64,000 bases of DNA from Marinilabilia salmonicolor. Lineage in GTDB: Bacteria; Bacteroidota; Bacteroidia; Bacteroidales; Marinilabiliaceae. The position numbers and the translations under genes are program-made. Shown piece by piece: positions 44,620-57,700 of the stretch; within the stretch, counting starts at the first letter, position 1; each line of letters starts with the position of its first letter. The stretch lies in contig NZ_PVTS01000021.1 in NCBI RefSeq assembly GCF_003003035.1, positions 1-64,000 on the forward strand, in the 5' to 3' direction. The notes under the pieces were generated by a model, which worked only from the letters and a program-made list of their open reading frames with translations, was not told where the DNA came from and searched no databases.

Positions 44620-44982
44620 ACAGCAAGCCTGTAAGCCGGATTCTGTATCCCCGAAGGGATCCTGTCATTGATCTAAGACAGCAGTCACCTGCAGTCTTTA
44701 GCAACCTACCCTTCGCGGCATCCACAAAGGGAACCGGAGCGAGCAACCCCGTACCGAAGGTACCGCGATATACATGGTCTTGCAACCCGAGGGGTGTACG
44801 GCTTCCAATGTTGCCATCGAAACCGGTAGGCTCTTACCCCACCTTTTCACCCTTACCCTGAGGCGGTTATTTTCTGTTACACCTGCATGACCTTACGACC
44901 ATCTTCCCGTTAAGAAGCTCGGAGCTCTGTGTTGTCCGGACTTTCCTCCTGCCCGGAGACAGGCGACAGGCCGGCTTGCTGT
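44620..44982 (-). ncRNA. rnpB: RNase P RNA
   Basis: The minus strand shows the conserved 5' core GAGGAAAGTCCGGACAACAC and 3' core ACAGAATCCGGCTTAC, with GGTAAGGGTGAAAAGG and GGTAAGAGCCTACCGG between. These are type-A RNase P elements. The ends AGCAAGCC and GGCTTGCT pair as P1, and TTTTTT follows, giving intrinsic termination. About 363 nt. It matures tRNA 5' ends together with RnpA. Confidence 0.95.
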
Positions 44983-44987
44983 GTTTG

Positions 44988-44995
44988 CAAAGGTA
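44988..44995 (-). promoter_or_regulatory. -7 promoter box of rnpB
   Basis: TACCTTTG on the minus strand fits TAnnTTTG and lies about 6 nt before the predicted 5' end of the RNase P RNA. Confidence 0.6.
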
Positions 44996-45001
44996 TGAAT
45001 A

Positions 45002-45631
45002 TTATTCTATTTGATAAGGTCTGTACTTTTCAACAGGAACCAAATGTGCCTGCGGGTAGCCCTGAGCTTTTATGCGCTCTAATTCGGTTACGGCCTCTTC
45101 ACCCACATATTCTCCAACTGTATATCGGTATATCCGGTCCTTGGGATAAAATTCCATCACATCATCAACCCCTTCAAATTCGGAAACATAGACAGGGTAT
45201 CGATAAGCGGCCAATTGCACGGTATAAACAGTATTCGCATCGGTCTTGACAGATGTACCTCCTTCATTGCCATAAAGATTGTAGTTTCTTATATCCACCA
45301 CAAAACATTCGGAATAACCGGCAGCTTTAACTTTAGAAATATGTGTACGTGCTTCAGCTGCGGAAGAAAAAGCACCAACCGTGTATCTGACATACCCGTC
45401 GGCACACTCATATTCTTTGGCACGTTCAATGTTCTTAAAATAAGAAGGATCCTGAGGTGCCTTCTTTAGTGCCAGAATTTGTACAGCAAAATAGGGTGCT
45501 GATATCTCCTCTACCGGAACAATCTTCTTGGTTGTCCTAAGCTTGGCTAATTTATCAGCTCCTGCTTCAAACATCAGCGATTGCATTAAAATAATCGCAC
45601 CTACAAGAGAATATCTTAGTATTTTCATCAT
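45002..45631 (-). CDS. Secreted protein with two SPOR-like repeats
   Basis: About 209 aa. N-terminal hydrophobic signal (MKILRYSLVGAIILMQSLMF). Two copies of a SPOR-like alpha/beta unit: YFAVQILALKK...VRYTVGAFSSAAEARTHI...GYSECFVV, and YTVQLAAYRYP...YRYTVGEYVGEEAVTELERI...GYPQAHLV. SPOR domains bind denuded peptidoglycan strands. It follows the OmpA/PD40 gene of the T9SS operon by 38 nt and may anchor that apparatus to the wall. Up to three codons at the start are uncertain. Confidence 0.7.
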   Translation of the reverse strand: MMKILRYSLVGAIILMQSLMFEAGADKLAKLRTTKKIVPVEEISAPYFAVQILALKKAPQDPSYFKNIERAKEYECADGYVRYTVGAFSSAAEARTHISKVKAAGYSECFVVDIRNYNLYGNEGGTSVKTDANTVYTVQLAAYRYPVYVSEFEGVDDVMEFYPKDRIYRYTVGEYVGEEAVTELERIKAQGYPQAHLVPVEKYRPYQIE

Positions 45632-45669
45632 CGCTATCAATTCTATTAATTCAGTTCAGGGTTACGCTA

Positions 45670-47751
45670 TTATTCTAACATTTTCCATACAACAACCTCT
45701 ATCCTTCTATTGGCAAGGTGCTCACTTTCGTCGCACAATTTACCGCGTTTACATTTATTTATCAAATAACGTTCTCCGTAACCGCGAGGAATCAAATTCC
45801 GGTCATCAATGCCTTTCTCCATCATTATTTGCTCGGCTTTTTCAGCCACTTTTTGTGAAGTAAGAAGATTGTTGTATTTATTTCCACGTGCTTCGGTATG
45901 CGCATTGAGTTTTACGACAGCGCGGGGATTGTTTTTCAAATAAACCGCCAACTGGTCTAATACTTTCTGCCCTTCAGGGGTGATATTTTCTCCGCGGTAA
46001 GGGATTACCATTGTCCCGATATCATCCAGTTCAGCATCATCAAAAATTGGTGTCAGTTCTATGCCGTTCCGTGCAATATCTTCCAACTCCATAATATCAA
46101 CAAGCATATTACGGCTGTTGTATTCATCACCTTTGGAGACAGTAATATCAAATGATTGGTTTTCCTTCCGGTATTCATCAGGTATGATCAAATGAATTTT
46201 CCCGTTGCGATCGGTGGCCCCACGAACAACCACTGCATCAGAAGCATTATCTCTGACAACAACAAGGGCATCCGGAATTTCGGTACCATTAAAAGTACTG
46301 TTTACAGAAGTACTGAAGGCATCGGGAAAAGCGGACAAATCGACTTCAGGCTCCGGTTGAGGTTCAGGAATCACCTCCACAACAGGTTCCGGTTCCGGCT
46401 CGGGTTCTGGTGTCGTTTCAGCCTGATCGACAATTAATTCGGCTTCATCGTAAATAATTCCACCCATGGGAACAATCTCTTCCTCTGCCTCTTCAGTTTC
46501 GTCTTCCTCTCCTCTTGGTTCCACATAAAAAATCGCATCTGTAGCTCCACTACCCAGTCGGTTGGATGAAAGAAATCCCTGCTGCGGATCATTCGGGTCA
46601 ATTACATAACCGAAATCATCTTTATTGGAGTTAAACGGCTTCATCAGGTTGATCGGGTTAACCCAGGTAGTACCGCCCTGATGTTCAGTCTCAAAAATAT
46701 CCAGCCCTCCAAAACCGAGGTGTCCGTTACTGGCAAAATACATTTTGTAATCTTTACTCACGAAAGGAAAACGCTCATCACCAAAAGTGTTTATGGTAGC
46801 TCCCAGGTTTCGTACCTGACCAAAACGGCCGTTACCGCGGCGTTCAGCAATGTATAAGTCAGTTCCGCCATGACCTCCGCTCATATTGGAAGCAAAAATC
46901 AAATACTTATCATCAGGTGTAACAGCAGGGTAAGCACAATCATACTTATCACTGTTAATGCTCAACTCCTCTTCATTACCCCATTCACCATTCTCGAAAG
47001 TAACTCTGAAAATTTTTATCCGACTGTCTCCTCCCCTAACCCGGACACTCTTAGTATAGTACATGGTTTCTTCATCGGAGGTAAAAGCAATGGCACCAAC
47101 ATGATAGTCAAAAACCAGGTTTTCTGAAAACAAACCGGCTTCCTGAATTTCACCATCTTCAATAGGCGAATAATAAAGGTTCAAAAAGGCTCTTCCATAC
47201 CGATCCAGTTCATCAGCATCACCTGACGATGATGAATAAACAACACCATCTTTGTAATATTGAATTCCAAAAGATTGCCCATAAGTGGCCAAATCAGACG
47301 GGTTTACATAGTAATCGGTACGCAATGCCTCATTCTCAATGGCAAACTCACATGATCGAATCAACTCCTGAATCTGAGCCGAATTGCCAATTCCCTGATC
47401 CAAACAACGATTGTAAAGTTCAATAGCTCCCTGATAGAAACCAAAACGGTGGGTGGTTTTTGCATAGGTAAACAAATCCTGTCCTTTAAGTTGCGGTTCA
47501 AGCTCCATAAAAAGGTTAAAAGCATCATCGATGTTATTGAGCTCAAAATAGCAATTGGCAATGCGGATTTGGGTCTGTACACTCAAATCTTCACCGGCAT
47601 CACGTGCCTCTTCAAACAACTCAAGGGCTTTAAACCATTCACCATCTTCATAAAAACTGTTACCACGCCTTACCTCCCGGCTTTGACCCTGGACTATTGC
47701 AGAAGTCAGGATAAAAAGTAGCAGTAGTGAAAAAACTTTATTTAGTTTCAT
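45670..47751 (-). CDS. OmpA-family protein with TPR and PD40 repeats (PorE/SprE-like neighbour of T9SS)
   Basis: 693 aa. Signal peptide ending VQGQ; TPR-like helices about 25-160 (YEDGEWFKALELFEEARDAG); a PD40/WD40 beta-propeller about 190-420 (CAYPAVTPDDKYLIFASNMS; GDERFPFVSKDYKMYFASNG); an acidic Pro-Glu linker; a CarboxypepD-reg-like domain; and an OmpA peptidoglycan-binding domain about 580-690 (VVKLNAHTEARGNKYNNLLT; NRRIEVVVW). Such proteins accompany PorP/SprF and giant type-B substrates in Bacteroidetes and tie the outer-membrane complex to the cell wall. 30-nt gap to the PorP gene. Confidence 0.9.
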   Translation of the reverse strand: MKLNKVFSLLLLFILTSAIVQGQSREVRRGNSFYEDGEWFKALELFEEARDAGEDLSVQTQIRIANCYFELNNIDDAFNLFMELEPQLKGQDLFTYAKTTHRFGFYQGAIELYNRCLDQGIGNSAQIQELIRSCEFAIENEALRTDYYVNPSDLATYGQSFGIQYYKDGVVYSSSSGDADELDRYGRAFLNLYYSPIEDGEIQEAGLFSENLVFDYHVGAIAFTSDEETMYYTKSVRVRGGDSRIKIFRVTFENGEWGNEEELSINSDKYDCAYPAVTPDDKYLIFASNMSGGHGGTDLYIAERRGNGRFGQVRNLGATINTFGDERFPFVSKDYKMYFASNGHLGFGGLDIFETEHQGGTTWVNPINLMKPFNSNKDDFGYVIDPNDPQQGFLSSNRLGSGATDAIFYVEPRGEEDETEEAEEEIVPMGGIIYDEAELIVDQAETTPEPEPEPEPVVEVIPEPQPEPEVDLSAFPDAFSTSVNSTFNGTEIPDALVVVRDNASDAVVVRGATDRNGKIHLIIPDEYRKENQSFDITVSKGDEYNSRNMLVDIMELEDIARNGIELTPIFDDAELDDIGTMVIPYRGENITPEGQKVLDQLAVYLKNNPRAVVKLNAHTEARGNKYNNLLTSQKVAEKAEQIMMEKGIDDRNLIPRGYGERYLINKCKRGKLCDESEHLANRRIEVVVWKMLE

Positions 47752-47781
47752 ATGACAAAGATTTCAGTAGAGAAGCACTCA

Positions 47782-48711
47782 TTAAAAATATCTGATGGAA
47801 CGCATTCCGGGTCTCTTGCTAAATGAAAAATCGAACTGAAGACTTATTTCGTGCGTTCCGTAATTGTTAAACTGATTTAGTTTGCTGATTGGGTAATCGA
47901 ATGAATAACGTACAGTAAACTGATCATTAATAATGTATTCTCCTAAAAATACAACATCTGAAATGGTACGATAGGATAATCCCAGCCAAAAACGATCCAT
48001 AAACATCACATTGGCAGAAACGTCAAACTGTATGGGGGCACCATACACCTGTTTCATCAAAAGAGTTGGCTTTATCCTGACATCCTCTAATTCAAAAACA
48101 TAACCACCATATAAATAGGTATGCATGTTTTTAGGATCCAACTGATTCTTGAATTTATTAGCTTCGTAATCAAATTGATTACTAAAAAATTTAGGAATAG
48201 AGAATCCGACAAAATAAGTATCTGAAAAGAAATACGCACCAAACCCAAAGTTCAAGGCAAATTTACTCTCTTTACTATAAAAAACAGGATCGCCATATTC
48301 CTCAACCACAGCCTTTGTCCCATCATATACCAACGAACTCACCCCGGCCTGCAATCCAAAAGAGATAAACCGGTCACGCCTGTCAAGCTGAAGCTTATAA
48401 GAAACAGCTCCAAAAGCATCAAATGTATTGCTGAAACCAATATTGTCATTTACCAATACAAGTCCTACACCTAAGTTAGTATCCTCAATAGGACCATGTA
48501 CATTCAAAGCCTGGTTCATGGGTGCACCTTCGAACCCCAGCCACTGATTCCGGTGAATAAGCAAACCACTGATAATATCACGGGTACCATTATATGCAGG
48601 GTTCAAAAGCCCCTGGTTGGCAATATAATGGTTGAATTGGTATTGATCCTGTGCCCGAACGGTCAACACCGTTAACACAAGAAAAGCCAATATAAATATT
48701 TTCTTTATCAT
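47782..48711 (-). CDS. PorP/SprF-family type IX secretion membrane protein
   Basis: 309 aa, outer-membrane beta-barrel of the PorP/SprF family (TIGR03519-like): signal MIKKIFILAFLVLTVLTVRA, then QDQYQFNHYIANQGLLNPAY, GTRDIISGLLIHRNQWLGFE, GAPMNQALNVHGP, and GLSYRTISDVVFLGEYIIND. SprF proteins are needed for surface attachment of the adjacent type-B substrate. It lies between the giant gene and the OmpA gene, the standard order for these modules. A hairpin sits just upstream. Confidence 0.93.
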   Translation of the reverse strand: MIKKIFILAFLVLTVLTVRAQDQYQFNHYIANQGLLNPAYNGTRDIISGLLIHRNQWLGFEGAPMNQALNVHGPIEDTNLGVGLVLVNDNIGFSNTFDAFGAVSYKLQLDRRDRFISFGLQAGVSSLVYDGTKAVVEEYGDPVFYSKESKFALNFGFGAYFFSDTYFVGFSIPKFFSNQFDYEANKFKNQLDPKNMHTYLYGGYVFELEDVRIKPTLLMKQVYGAPIQFDVSANVMFMDRFWLGLSYRTISDVVFLGEYIINDQFTVRYSFDYPISKLNQFNNYGTHEISLQFDFSFSKRPGMRSIRYF

Positions 48712-48730
48712 AAGAGTCGGGTTTTGTTAA

Positions 48731-48761
48731 GGGATGCTCTCCTCTTACAAAAGAGCATCCC
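48731..48761 (-). terminator. Hairpin between the giant gene and porP/sprF
   Basis: Perfect 10-bp arms GGGATGCTCT / AGAGCATCCC with an 11-nt loop, in the 59-nt spacer, without a strong T-tract on the minus strand. Probably an attenuator or processing site that lowers expression of the downstream genes relative to the giant one. Confidence 0.5.
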
Positions 48762-48770
48762 AAAATCAAA

Positions 48771-51700
48771 TTATCGTCTTAATTCTATAAATCCGTTGTA
48801 TTCTTTTTTCTTTCCATCAACATATACACTATAGATATAAAAATAAACTCCATTCGGTAATTCTTCACCTATAGAAACCATATTTGAAACATTTGAGGTC
48901 CCATCCCATTCTCCACTATACTTTTTGTCTTTAGACTCAAAAACAAGATTACCCCATCTATTGAATACTGTCAATATTGATCTGTTTACAGCCTCTGTAC
49001 CACTAATCACAAAATAATCATTAGCTCCATCATCATTAGGCGAAAAAGCGTTAGGGATAAGAACTTCATCATCATTAGGTAATTTTTCATCACTAATAAT
49101 AACAGTAACAATCCCGGTATCTGCCTTTTCATAAACAGGTTTATTATCAGAATCCAAAAACATACATTGCTCTATTGCAATGGAATATTTTACAAAATCT
49201 TTTCCTTTAAAACCAGGCAAATGATTCAAATAAATAAGGTCACGACCAACTCCACCATAAGATTCGATCAAACGTGTTTCAACATCCATATATCCATTCT
49301 CATAAGTAAATGAATCAACTACTGGATGTTCAATCTCATAAACAAACTGATCTAACGTTAACCTTGGATCCAAATAAGCATTATCTGTAAGACTAATAGT
49401 ATCACTTATATTTGACCCATCAATACGCAAGAATAAATCACGAACATTAACTTCTTCAAATTCAGAAACCTTTACTTCCTGATCAGGATCAACAGCCTGA
49501 CAACCTGGGTTATATGCAATAATCCGATAATTACCAGCATTTTCAACATCCCATGAAGGATATTCAGGGCCACCATTATAAGTTTTATGCTCTAGTACAG
49601 ACATAAATTCATCCGAACCAGCTAATTGTTTATATTCCAATCTATAGCTATAATACTTTTCAGCATTATCTAATTGTATTGTGAGTGGTTGACCTTCATA
49701 ACACTGACCACCACCGTTTTGCACAGAAAAAGATTGATTAGAAGGTCTTTCCCAGACAGATGTTACAGCAGGAGCCCCATCATTCATCATAACAGCCGGT
49801 TGTCCCTCTTTACTAGCTTCCACATAATAACTTATTTCCCAATCATAATATATTTCATCTATGTAATCAGGTGCAAAACTAAAACCCATACCATTTCCCG
49901 TTCTATCCGATCCGACAACTAACACTGGCTCAGTCTCTCCAATAGAACGCCATAACCTATATGTAACGCCACTATCGGAGCCGGTTAGTTGAACTGTAAC
50001 GGCAGTTGGGTCATCTTCACAGAAATTTCGGGGAACAATAACATCATAATCTGAAATTCCCTCTTCTAGAACGGTACTACTTCCCATAAATGTCATTTCA
50101 CATCCCCAACCATCGAAAAGAGCATACACTTCATATACTCCTGGAAGAACAACAGGATCAAAATTCACAGCCTCTCCATCCGTTCCTGGTACAGCATCAA
50201 TAACATCAGTAGAACCCTCAAGATAAAGCCTATATGTTACATTAGTCTGTGAATTCTCTAATCCTATGACAACACCACCATCAGATGGATTGATCATTAT
50301 TTCTTCAGGTGTCACCTCATAAACATTAGGTTCTGGCCGTTGAAAAACAGAAACAAATTCTATAACCTCCATTGGCACTTCACAACCAGAATCAATATCT
50401 TTAGCAACTAGTCCATAGGAAACAGGAGTATCCTCTCCTACCTTCGGTTCAAAGTACCAATCCTCAGGAGAATCACTACTAAACACAGCACCGTATCGGT
50501 TACCCTCTTCATCAATAAGACGATAAACATAATTACCTTCTGTATCAACATTATTTATACTCAAGATAACCCGATCATCATTATGACAATAGAAAAACTC
50601 ATCTTGCGCAAAGGAAGGCATGGTTATATCATCTGCAAACTCCAAATCTATCCTACTAGAATAATCAATATCACAACCCTCAACAGCAACATAATAAGAA
50701 CCAGCATCAGTGACAGTCCAAATCAAAGAATCTCCGTTCTCGGATAGTTCAGCATCAGCCTGTGACAAATATGAAACATACTCAGAAGACACAATTGAAT
50801 AACTCCAACCTAGTGTTTGATCATCTTCACTGATATCATATTTTATATATGCTGTTTCTCCTGGACAAACAAGCCGTGTGTAATCCGGGACAGTAACAAC
50901 AGGAATGGCTCCCTCAACGACTGTAATAGTTACGCCTTCACTCATACATCCACCATCCCAGGAAGCTGAAACAGTGTATTCTCCAGTCTCTAAAATATAG
51001 AGAGGGTTAACCAATTCACCACCTTCTACTTCTGATTCAGACACCAACTCACCTGTCGAATCATAAAGATGATAAGTAGCATCCTCCTGGACTGAATTAA
51101 ACTCTACCTCTTTGTAGGATTCCCCACACATTGAAATACTTTCAGTAACATCAGGCACTTCAGGTTCTTCATCTGAATAAGATACTTCAACACTGTCTTT
51201 CATACTGGAAGTACAACCCTTATCGCTGATGGCCATTACTGAATAAGTTGTGCCAATATTGTCAACAGAATCAAAATACAAGGGCTCTCCATCACCTGTT
51301 CCAACCTTTTCTTTCTCCAAATGAACTCCAAATTCTGTATGCTTCTGAAGTCGGTAGATAATACCTTCCTGAGAATTTTCAATTCCTAGAACAGCACCTT
51401 CCTCATCCCCACAATACACACCTGAACCAACCATGTTGTAGGCAATGGGAAGCGGATTGACAATCAATTCGACCCTGTTAGCCATCTCAATATCACATGC
51501 CCCATCTATTGCAGAAAATGCATAAACATAATATTCTCCTTCATCAGACTCAAGATCAAAAGTAATATCACCGCCATCACCACCTCTGGTTTGCTTAATT
51601 TCATCGGCTACATCCAAGCCCTGCTCCAGGCACAAGGCATATTCAACCCCTACCTCTGAATCAAGTAGTCGAAATTCAATTCCGGCTTCACCATTACAAA

Positions 51701-54700
51701 TGTCTCCTGATGTTGGATCCAGTACTTGCAGTTTAATGGCTCCTGCAATATTCACAAAAATTTCATCGGACAACCTACTTTCACAACCGGTTATCTGGTT
51801 AGTAGCAATCACCACAAATGTGGTATTACTGGCTATAATTGGATCAAATTCAATAGGATCACCTCCCGAATGAAGAGGACCACCACTATGATATTCTATT
51901 AGATTTCCACCTTCTTCAATATATAACTGATATTCTACATTTTCTTGTGGATAGTCAATAATAATAATAGCAGGTTCACTGCAATCGCCTTCCCCACCTT
52001 CTGATCTGACATCTACATCATCAGGTAACGGTTGTTCTATAACCTCAACTGAATTATCTAATTGAACAGAACATCCTGTTTCAATAATATTGGCATGGAA
52101 AACATATACTCCCTCATCCAAAACATTAAAAGCTAACTCTCCTCCATTACCAGTTTGAACTTCAGTACCAACCTCTGACGTAGTGGTATTTTCCCAATAA
52201 TATTGAACTCCACTTTGAGAACTTACAATACCAATAGTGGCAATTCCGTAAGTTCCACATTTTTCTCCAAACAAATCAACATCAAGAGTTTGGTCAGGCA
52301 ATGCATCCTCTACAACTTCAACAACATCAGTTTCAGAGCTACAACCAATACCTCCGCCAGCAGTAACGCGAACAAAGTATTCTCCAGGAACGGTTATATC
52401 CTCGTAGGTAATACCTGTTCCGCTATTGTCACCTGTATAAGTGCTGACAACACCTTCAGGACCAACTAATTCGTAGGTATAGTTTTCAATCTGTACAACG
52501 TCCTGATAAATATCAACACCTTCAGATCCTTCACAGAAGTGGAAATTATTCGTATTTACATCAGTAAGGATGCCTTCATCAGGAGCAGCAACCATATCAA
52601 CAGTAACATCGTTGTTCATAGCATATAAACAACCACCTGCACTGGTTACAGATACTCTGTAAATTCCTTCTTCTGTATAATTTCCGAATGAAAGAGGATT
52701 GCCATCACCTGTAAACGTCCCAAGTGACATACCATCTCGGAAAAGTTCGTATTCTATTCCGGTTTCTGACCCGGATAAGATTAATTCCACTCCATCAGCA
52801 TCCCCCTCACAATATTGTCCGTTGTTTTCTCCATTCAGATCAAAAATAACAACTTCATCTCCTTCTATTATAAAAGAACCCAATATATCTGTGGTACATC
52901 CAAACTCATTCTGAGCAACAATAGTATATTCACCAACATAGGAATAGGTATCATCAAATATAAACTCACTAACAACACCACTTCCACTCTTCACCTCAAG
53001 AACCTGGGTACCATTCAATATCAGGTAGTAGTCAACCGATTGCCAACCATCATATAAGCCAATGGTATAACCTGTTCCGGCATTACAATTTGTTTCAGTA
53101 AGACCTCCGGCAGCAGAATTTCCATCTACCGACATGGTAAACTGATTGGGAACAGGGTTTTCGGTAATATCAAATGGGTCACTCAACTGGTCACCATCAG
53201 GCGTAAGAGCTGCCCAGAAAGCTTTTACTCTAAAAGTTGTGGGGGTACTGGTTCCTCCATTATCGTCCAACACATTACTCCAGGAAACACTATTGGTTCC
53301 GTCATATACAATCTGATTATATCCACTGACGGCAGTACCATCATCATAAACCATTTCATAAGTAACATCCTGTTGAGGATTTGTAACATTTACGGTAGCT
53401 CCGGCAGCTCCGGCACAATACTCTTCGTCTGTAACAGATACAACGGGTTGTTCAACACTGTCAAAAACAGTCATCGTTACAGTTGAACTGTTAGTACATT
53501 GGATCGCACCATGATCTTCAGTAACAAAAACTGTTACCTCGTCCCCATCCTGAAGAGTTGCATCCTGATAAACATAATCTACGCCCGGTCCCTGAACTGT
53601 AGTCCCATTTACCTGGAACTCGTACGAAGTATAACCATCAACAGCAGTAAATGTAACCTCTGTTCCTTCAATAAAGAAAGCAGGATTGACATCAAGGGTG
53701 GCATCAGGCAACTCATAAACAGTAACATTCATAGAGGCAACAGGACTGGCACAACCATTACCGTTATCGTCAATGGCAACTACCTCATACAGACCATCGT
53801 TAATCCCGTTATCACCGGTGAACTGATAGGTTGCTGTAGAGACTCCATTTATTAACGTACCTTCATGATACCACACATATTCATAGTCGTCTGTATTGCT
53901 TCCACTTACGACTCCACCGTTTCCAAAAGCAGTTAAAGTGACCTGCGCACCATCACAAACCTCAGTAACAGAAGAAGCATCAAATGCGACTCCAGGTGCA
54001 GCGTCAACTGTCAGATAAACATTATCCTGAACACTCACACAACCATTGGCATCGGTAACGGTAACTGTATAAGTACCTTCATTGGCTGCAGAAACTGAAC
54101 CAATAGAAAATATGGTTTCATCCTGTCCACTCAAAACCGTGGTGGCTCCACTTCCATCGTCAAATTCCCACACCACATTGTAAGGGGCAGTACCATTGGT
54201 AATGGTTGCAGTAATTTCATGATTTTGGGTTCCTTCACACACCGAGTAATCGGCCGGCAAGGAAACCACTGGCAATTCATTGACCACCACTTCGGTGGTG
54301 GCAGTTGCCTGGCAACCATTAACATTGGTCACGCGCAAAGTATATATTCCTGCATCTGAAGAGGCAATGTTCGTCAGATCATGATCCATGCTTGTCGCAA
54401 TGGGTGCATCGGTAGTAAGGTCAGCACCTGGCGCAAACCACTCATAACTATCGAGACCTGCATCACCACCTTGAAGAGAAATTGTTTCACCAACACACTC
54501 AGGACCGGAATTGGCAGCCGTAGCATTAGGTAACGTATGAACAACAACAGTCTCATGAGCTGACTCACCGGAACATCCAACTCCGGAACTGGCTACAATA
54601 TAAAATTCGTCACCATCGGTAAAACTATCAGATGGATAAGTAAAGGCTTCAGATGAATAGCCATCAGGAGACACCTTTATATGATCGGTTCCATCAAATA

Positions 54701-57700
54701 TGTAAAAATCATAATTGGAATATCCGGCGGGATCAGCCACTACCGAAAGATCTTCACCAAAACAAACCTCATTATCTTCTCCGGCAGGATAATCAATGGC
54801 TACCGTAGGATTAGCAATCACTGTCATGGTAATGGGATCAGAATCATCTGAACATCCCAGCGCATTAAATGCAGTGACATAAATCTGGTCACCATCTTCC
54901 AATGTACTGGTGGTCCACTCGTTACCAGCGTCATATACCATCGTGGTTGTTCCTGCACTGGAATCAAAATGGTAAAACTCATAATTGTCACCACCTCCGG
55001 CTTCAAAAGTCACTGATGTACTTTCACAAATGGTAGTAGCTCCTGCAACGGGTGCTGTTACAGCAATAGTAGCAGTTACTTCAACAACCGTGACATCAAT
55101 AGTCTGAGTTCCAACACAATTTCCATCATTAACAGAAACAGTATAAGCTCCACCATCCGTTAATGCCATCGGATCTACAACCACCTGAGCTCCAGTTTGT
55201 GTAGTTCCGTCAGGCAGTTCCCATGTGTAAGTGTATGCTCCTGTACCGCCACTACCTTGAGCGTCCAATGTCATTGAACTACCAAGACAAACATCAATGG
55301 CCGTTTCAGGATTGGTATTGTAAAGTATTTCTACCGAAGGGTTCTCATTTACTGTCAGAGTCATGTCATCGACTGCACTGATACATCCGTTGTTATCTTC
55401 AACCGTTGCACTGTAAGTAGCACCATTATTGGCTAGTTCGACATCGGTACCAGTTAATGTCAATTGATCAGAGGTACCACTCTGAATTTCTGTACCACCT
55501 CCGTCATACCAAATATAATTAACATAATTACCGCTTCCTCCGGACGGTGTGGCTGTTAATGTTACATCTTGTCCGTCACAAGTGGAAGCATCAGGTAAAT
55601 TAACAATTGGAAGATCGTTTACAACAACTGTTGTTGAAGAAGTTACCGAATTACAACCATTGGCATCAGTGACAACTACATCATAATCACCGGCATTGGC
55701 TGTGGTAGCATTGGCAATAGATGGATTTTGTGCTGTACTGCTAAATCCATCAGGACCACTCCATGAATAAGTATAGAGAGCTGTTCCTCCGGATACAGTA
55801 ACAGACAAATCTAGTGTACTTCCGGCACAAATGGGGCCATTATTTGAAATATTATCAATGACAGGATTTTCATTTATAACTACACTCACGGAACTGGTAG
55901 CAGAACCACAACCATTCGCATCTGTAACAACAACATCATAATCACCGTTATTAAGAAGCGTTACATTACTTATTGTTGGATTTTGATCAGTACTGGTAAA
56001 TCCGTCAGGACCACTCCATGAATAAGTATAAGGTCCTGAACCTCCAATAGCGGTAACACTTAAGTTGAGAGTACCACCTTCGCATACAGGACTGTTACTG
56101 GAAATATCATCAATGGTGGGATTTTCATTTATAACAACTGTCGTTGTACCTGTTACGAAACAACCATTGCTATCTGTGATAGTGACATCATAAATCCCGG
56201 CATTCGCAACAGCAACATTTGTTACTGTCGGATTTTGATCTGTACTGGTAAATCCATCAGGACCACTCCATGAATAGCTATAGGGAGCTATGCCTCCTGA
56301 AACGGTTACACTCAGGTTTATATCAGCCCCCTCACAAACAGGACCATCATTACTGATATTATCAATTACAGGATCACTAACAACAACTGTAGTAGTCCCG
56401 GTTACCGAATTACAACCATTGGCATCAGTGACAACTACATCATAATCACCTGCATTGGCTGTGGTAGCATTGGCAATAGATGGATTTTGTGCTGTACTGA
56501 TAAAACCATCAGGACCACTCCACGAATAAGTATAAGGAGCTGTTCCTCCGGATACAGTAACAGACAAATCTAATGTACTTCCTGCGCAAACAGGGCCATT
56601 ATTTGAAATATTATCAATTACAGGATTTTCATTTATAACTACACTCACGGAACTGGTAGCAGAACCACAACCATTCGCATCTGTAACAACAACATCATAA
56701 TCACCATTATTAAGAAGCGTTACATTACTTATTGTTGGATTCTGATCAGTGCTGGTAAATCCGTCAGGACCACTCCAGGAATAAGTATAAGGCCCTGAAC
56801 CTCCAATCGCGGTAACACTTAAGTTGAGAGTACCACCTTCGCATACAGGACTGTTACTGGAAATATCATCAATGGTGGGATTTTCATTTATAACAACTGT
56901 CGTTGTACCTGTTACGAAACAACCATTGCTATCTGTGATAGTGACATTATAAATCCCGGCATTCGCAACAGCAACATTGGTTACTGTCGGATTTTGATCA
57001 GTACTGGTAAATCCATCAGGACCACTCCATGAATAGCTATAGGGAGCTATGCCTCCTGAAACGGCTACACTCAGGTTTATATCAGCCCCCTCACAAACAG
57101 GACCATCATTACTGATATTATCAATTACAGGATCACTAACCACAACTGTGGTAGTCCCGGTCACCGAATTACAACCATTGGCATCAGTGACAACTACATC
57201 ATAATCACCTGCATTGGCTGTGGTAGCATTGGCAATAGATGGATTTTGTGCTGTACTGCTAAAACCATCAGGACCACTCCACGAATAAGTATAAGGAGCT
57301 GTCCCTCCAGATACAGTAACAGACAAATCTAATGTACCTCCTGCGCAAACAGGGCCATTATTTGAAATATTATCAATGACAGGATTTTCATTTATAACTA
57401 CACTCACGGAACTTGTAGCAGAACCACAACCATTCGCATCGGTGACGACAACATCATAATCACCGCTATTGAGAAGCGTTACATTACTTATTGTTGGATT
57501 CTGATTAGTACTGGTAAATCCGTCAGGACCACTCCAGGAATAAGTATAAGGCCCTGAACCTCCAATAGCGGTAACACTTAAGTTGAGGGTACCACCTTCG
57601 CAGACAGGACTGTTACTGGAAATATCATCAATGGTGGGATTTTCATTTATTACAACAGTAGTAGTTTCTGTAACAGAAATACAACCGTTGGCATCAGTAA

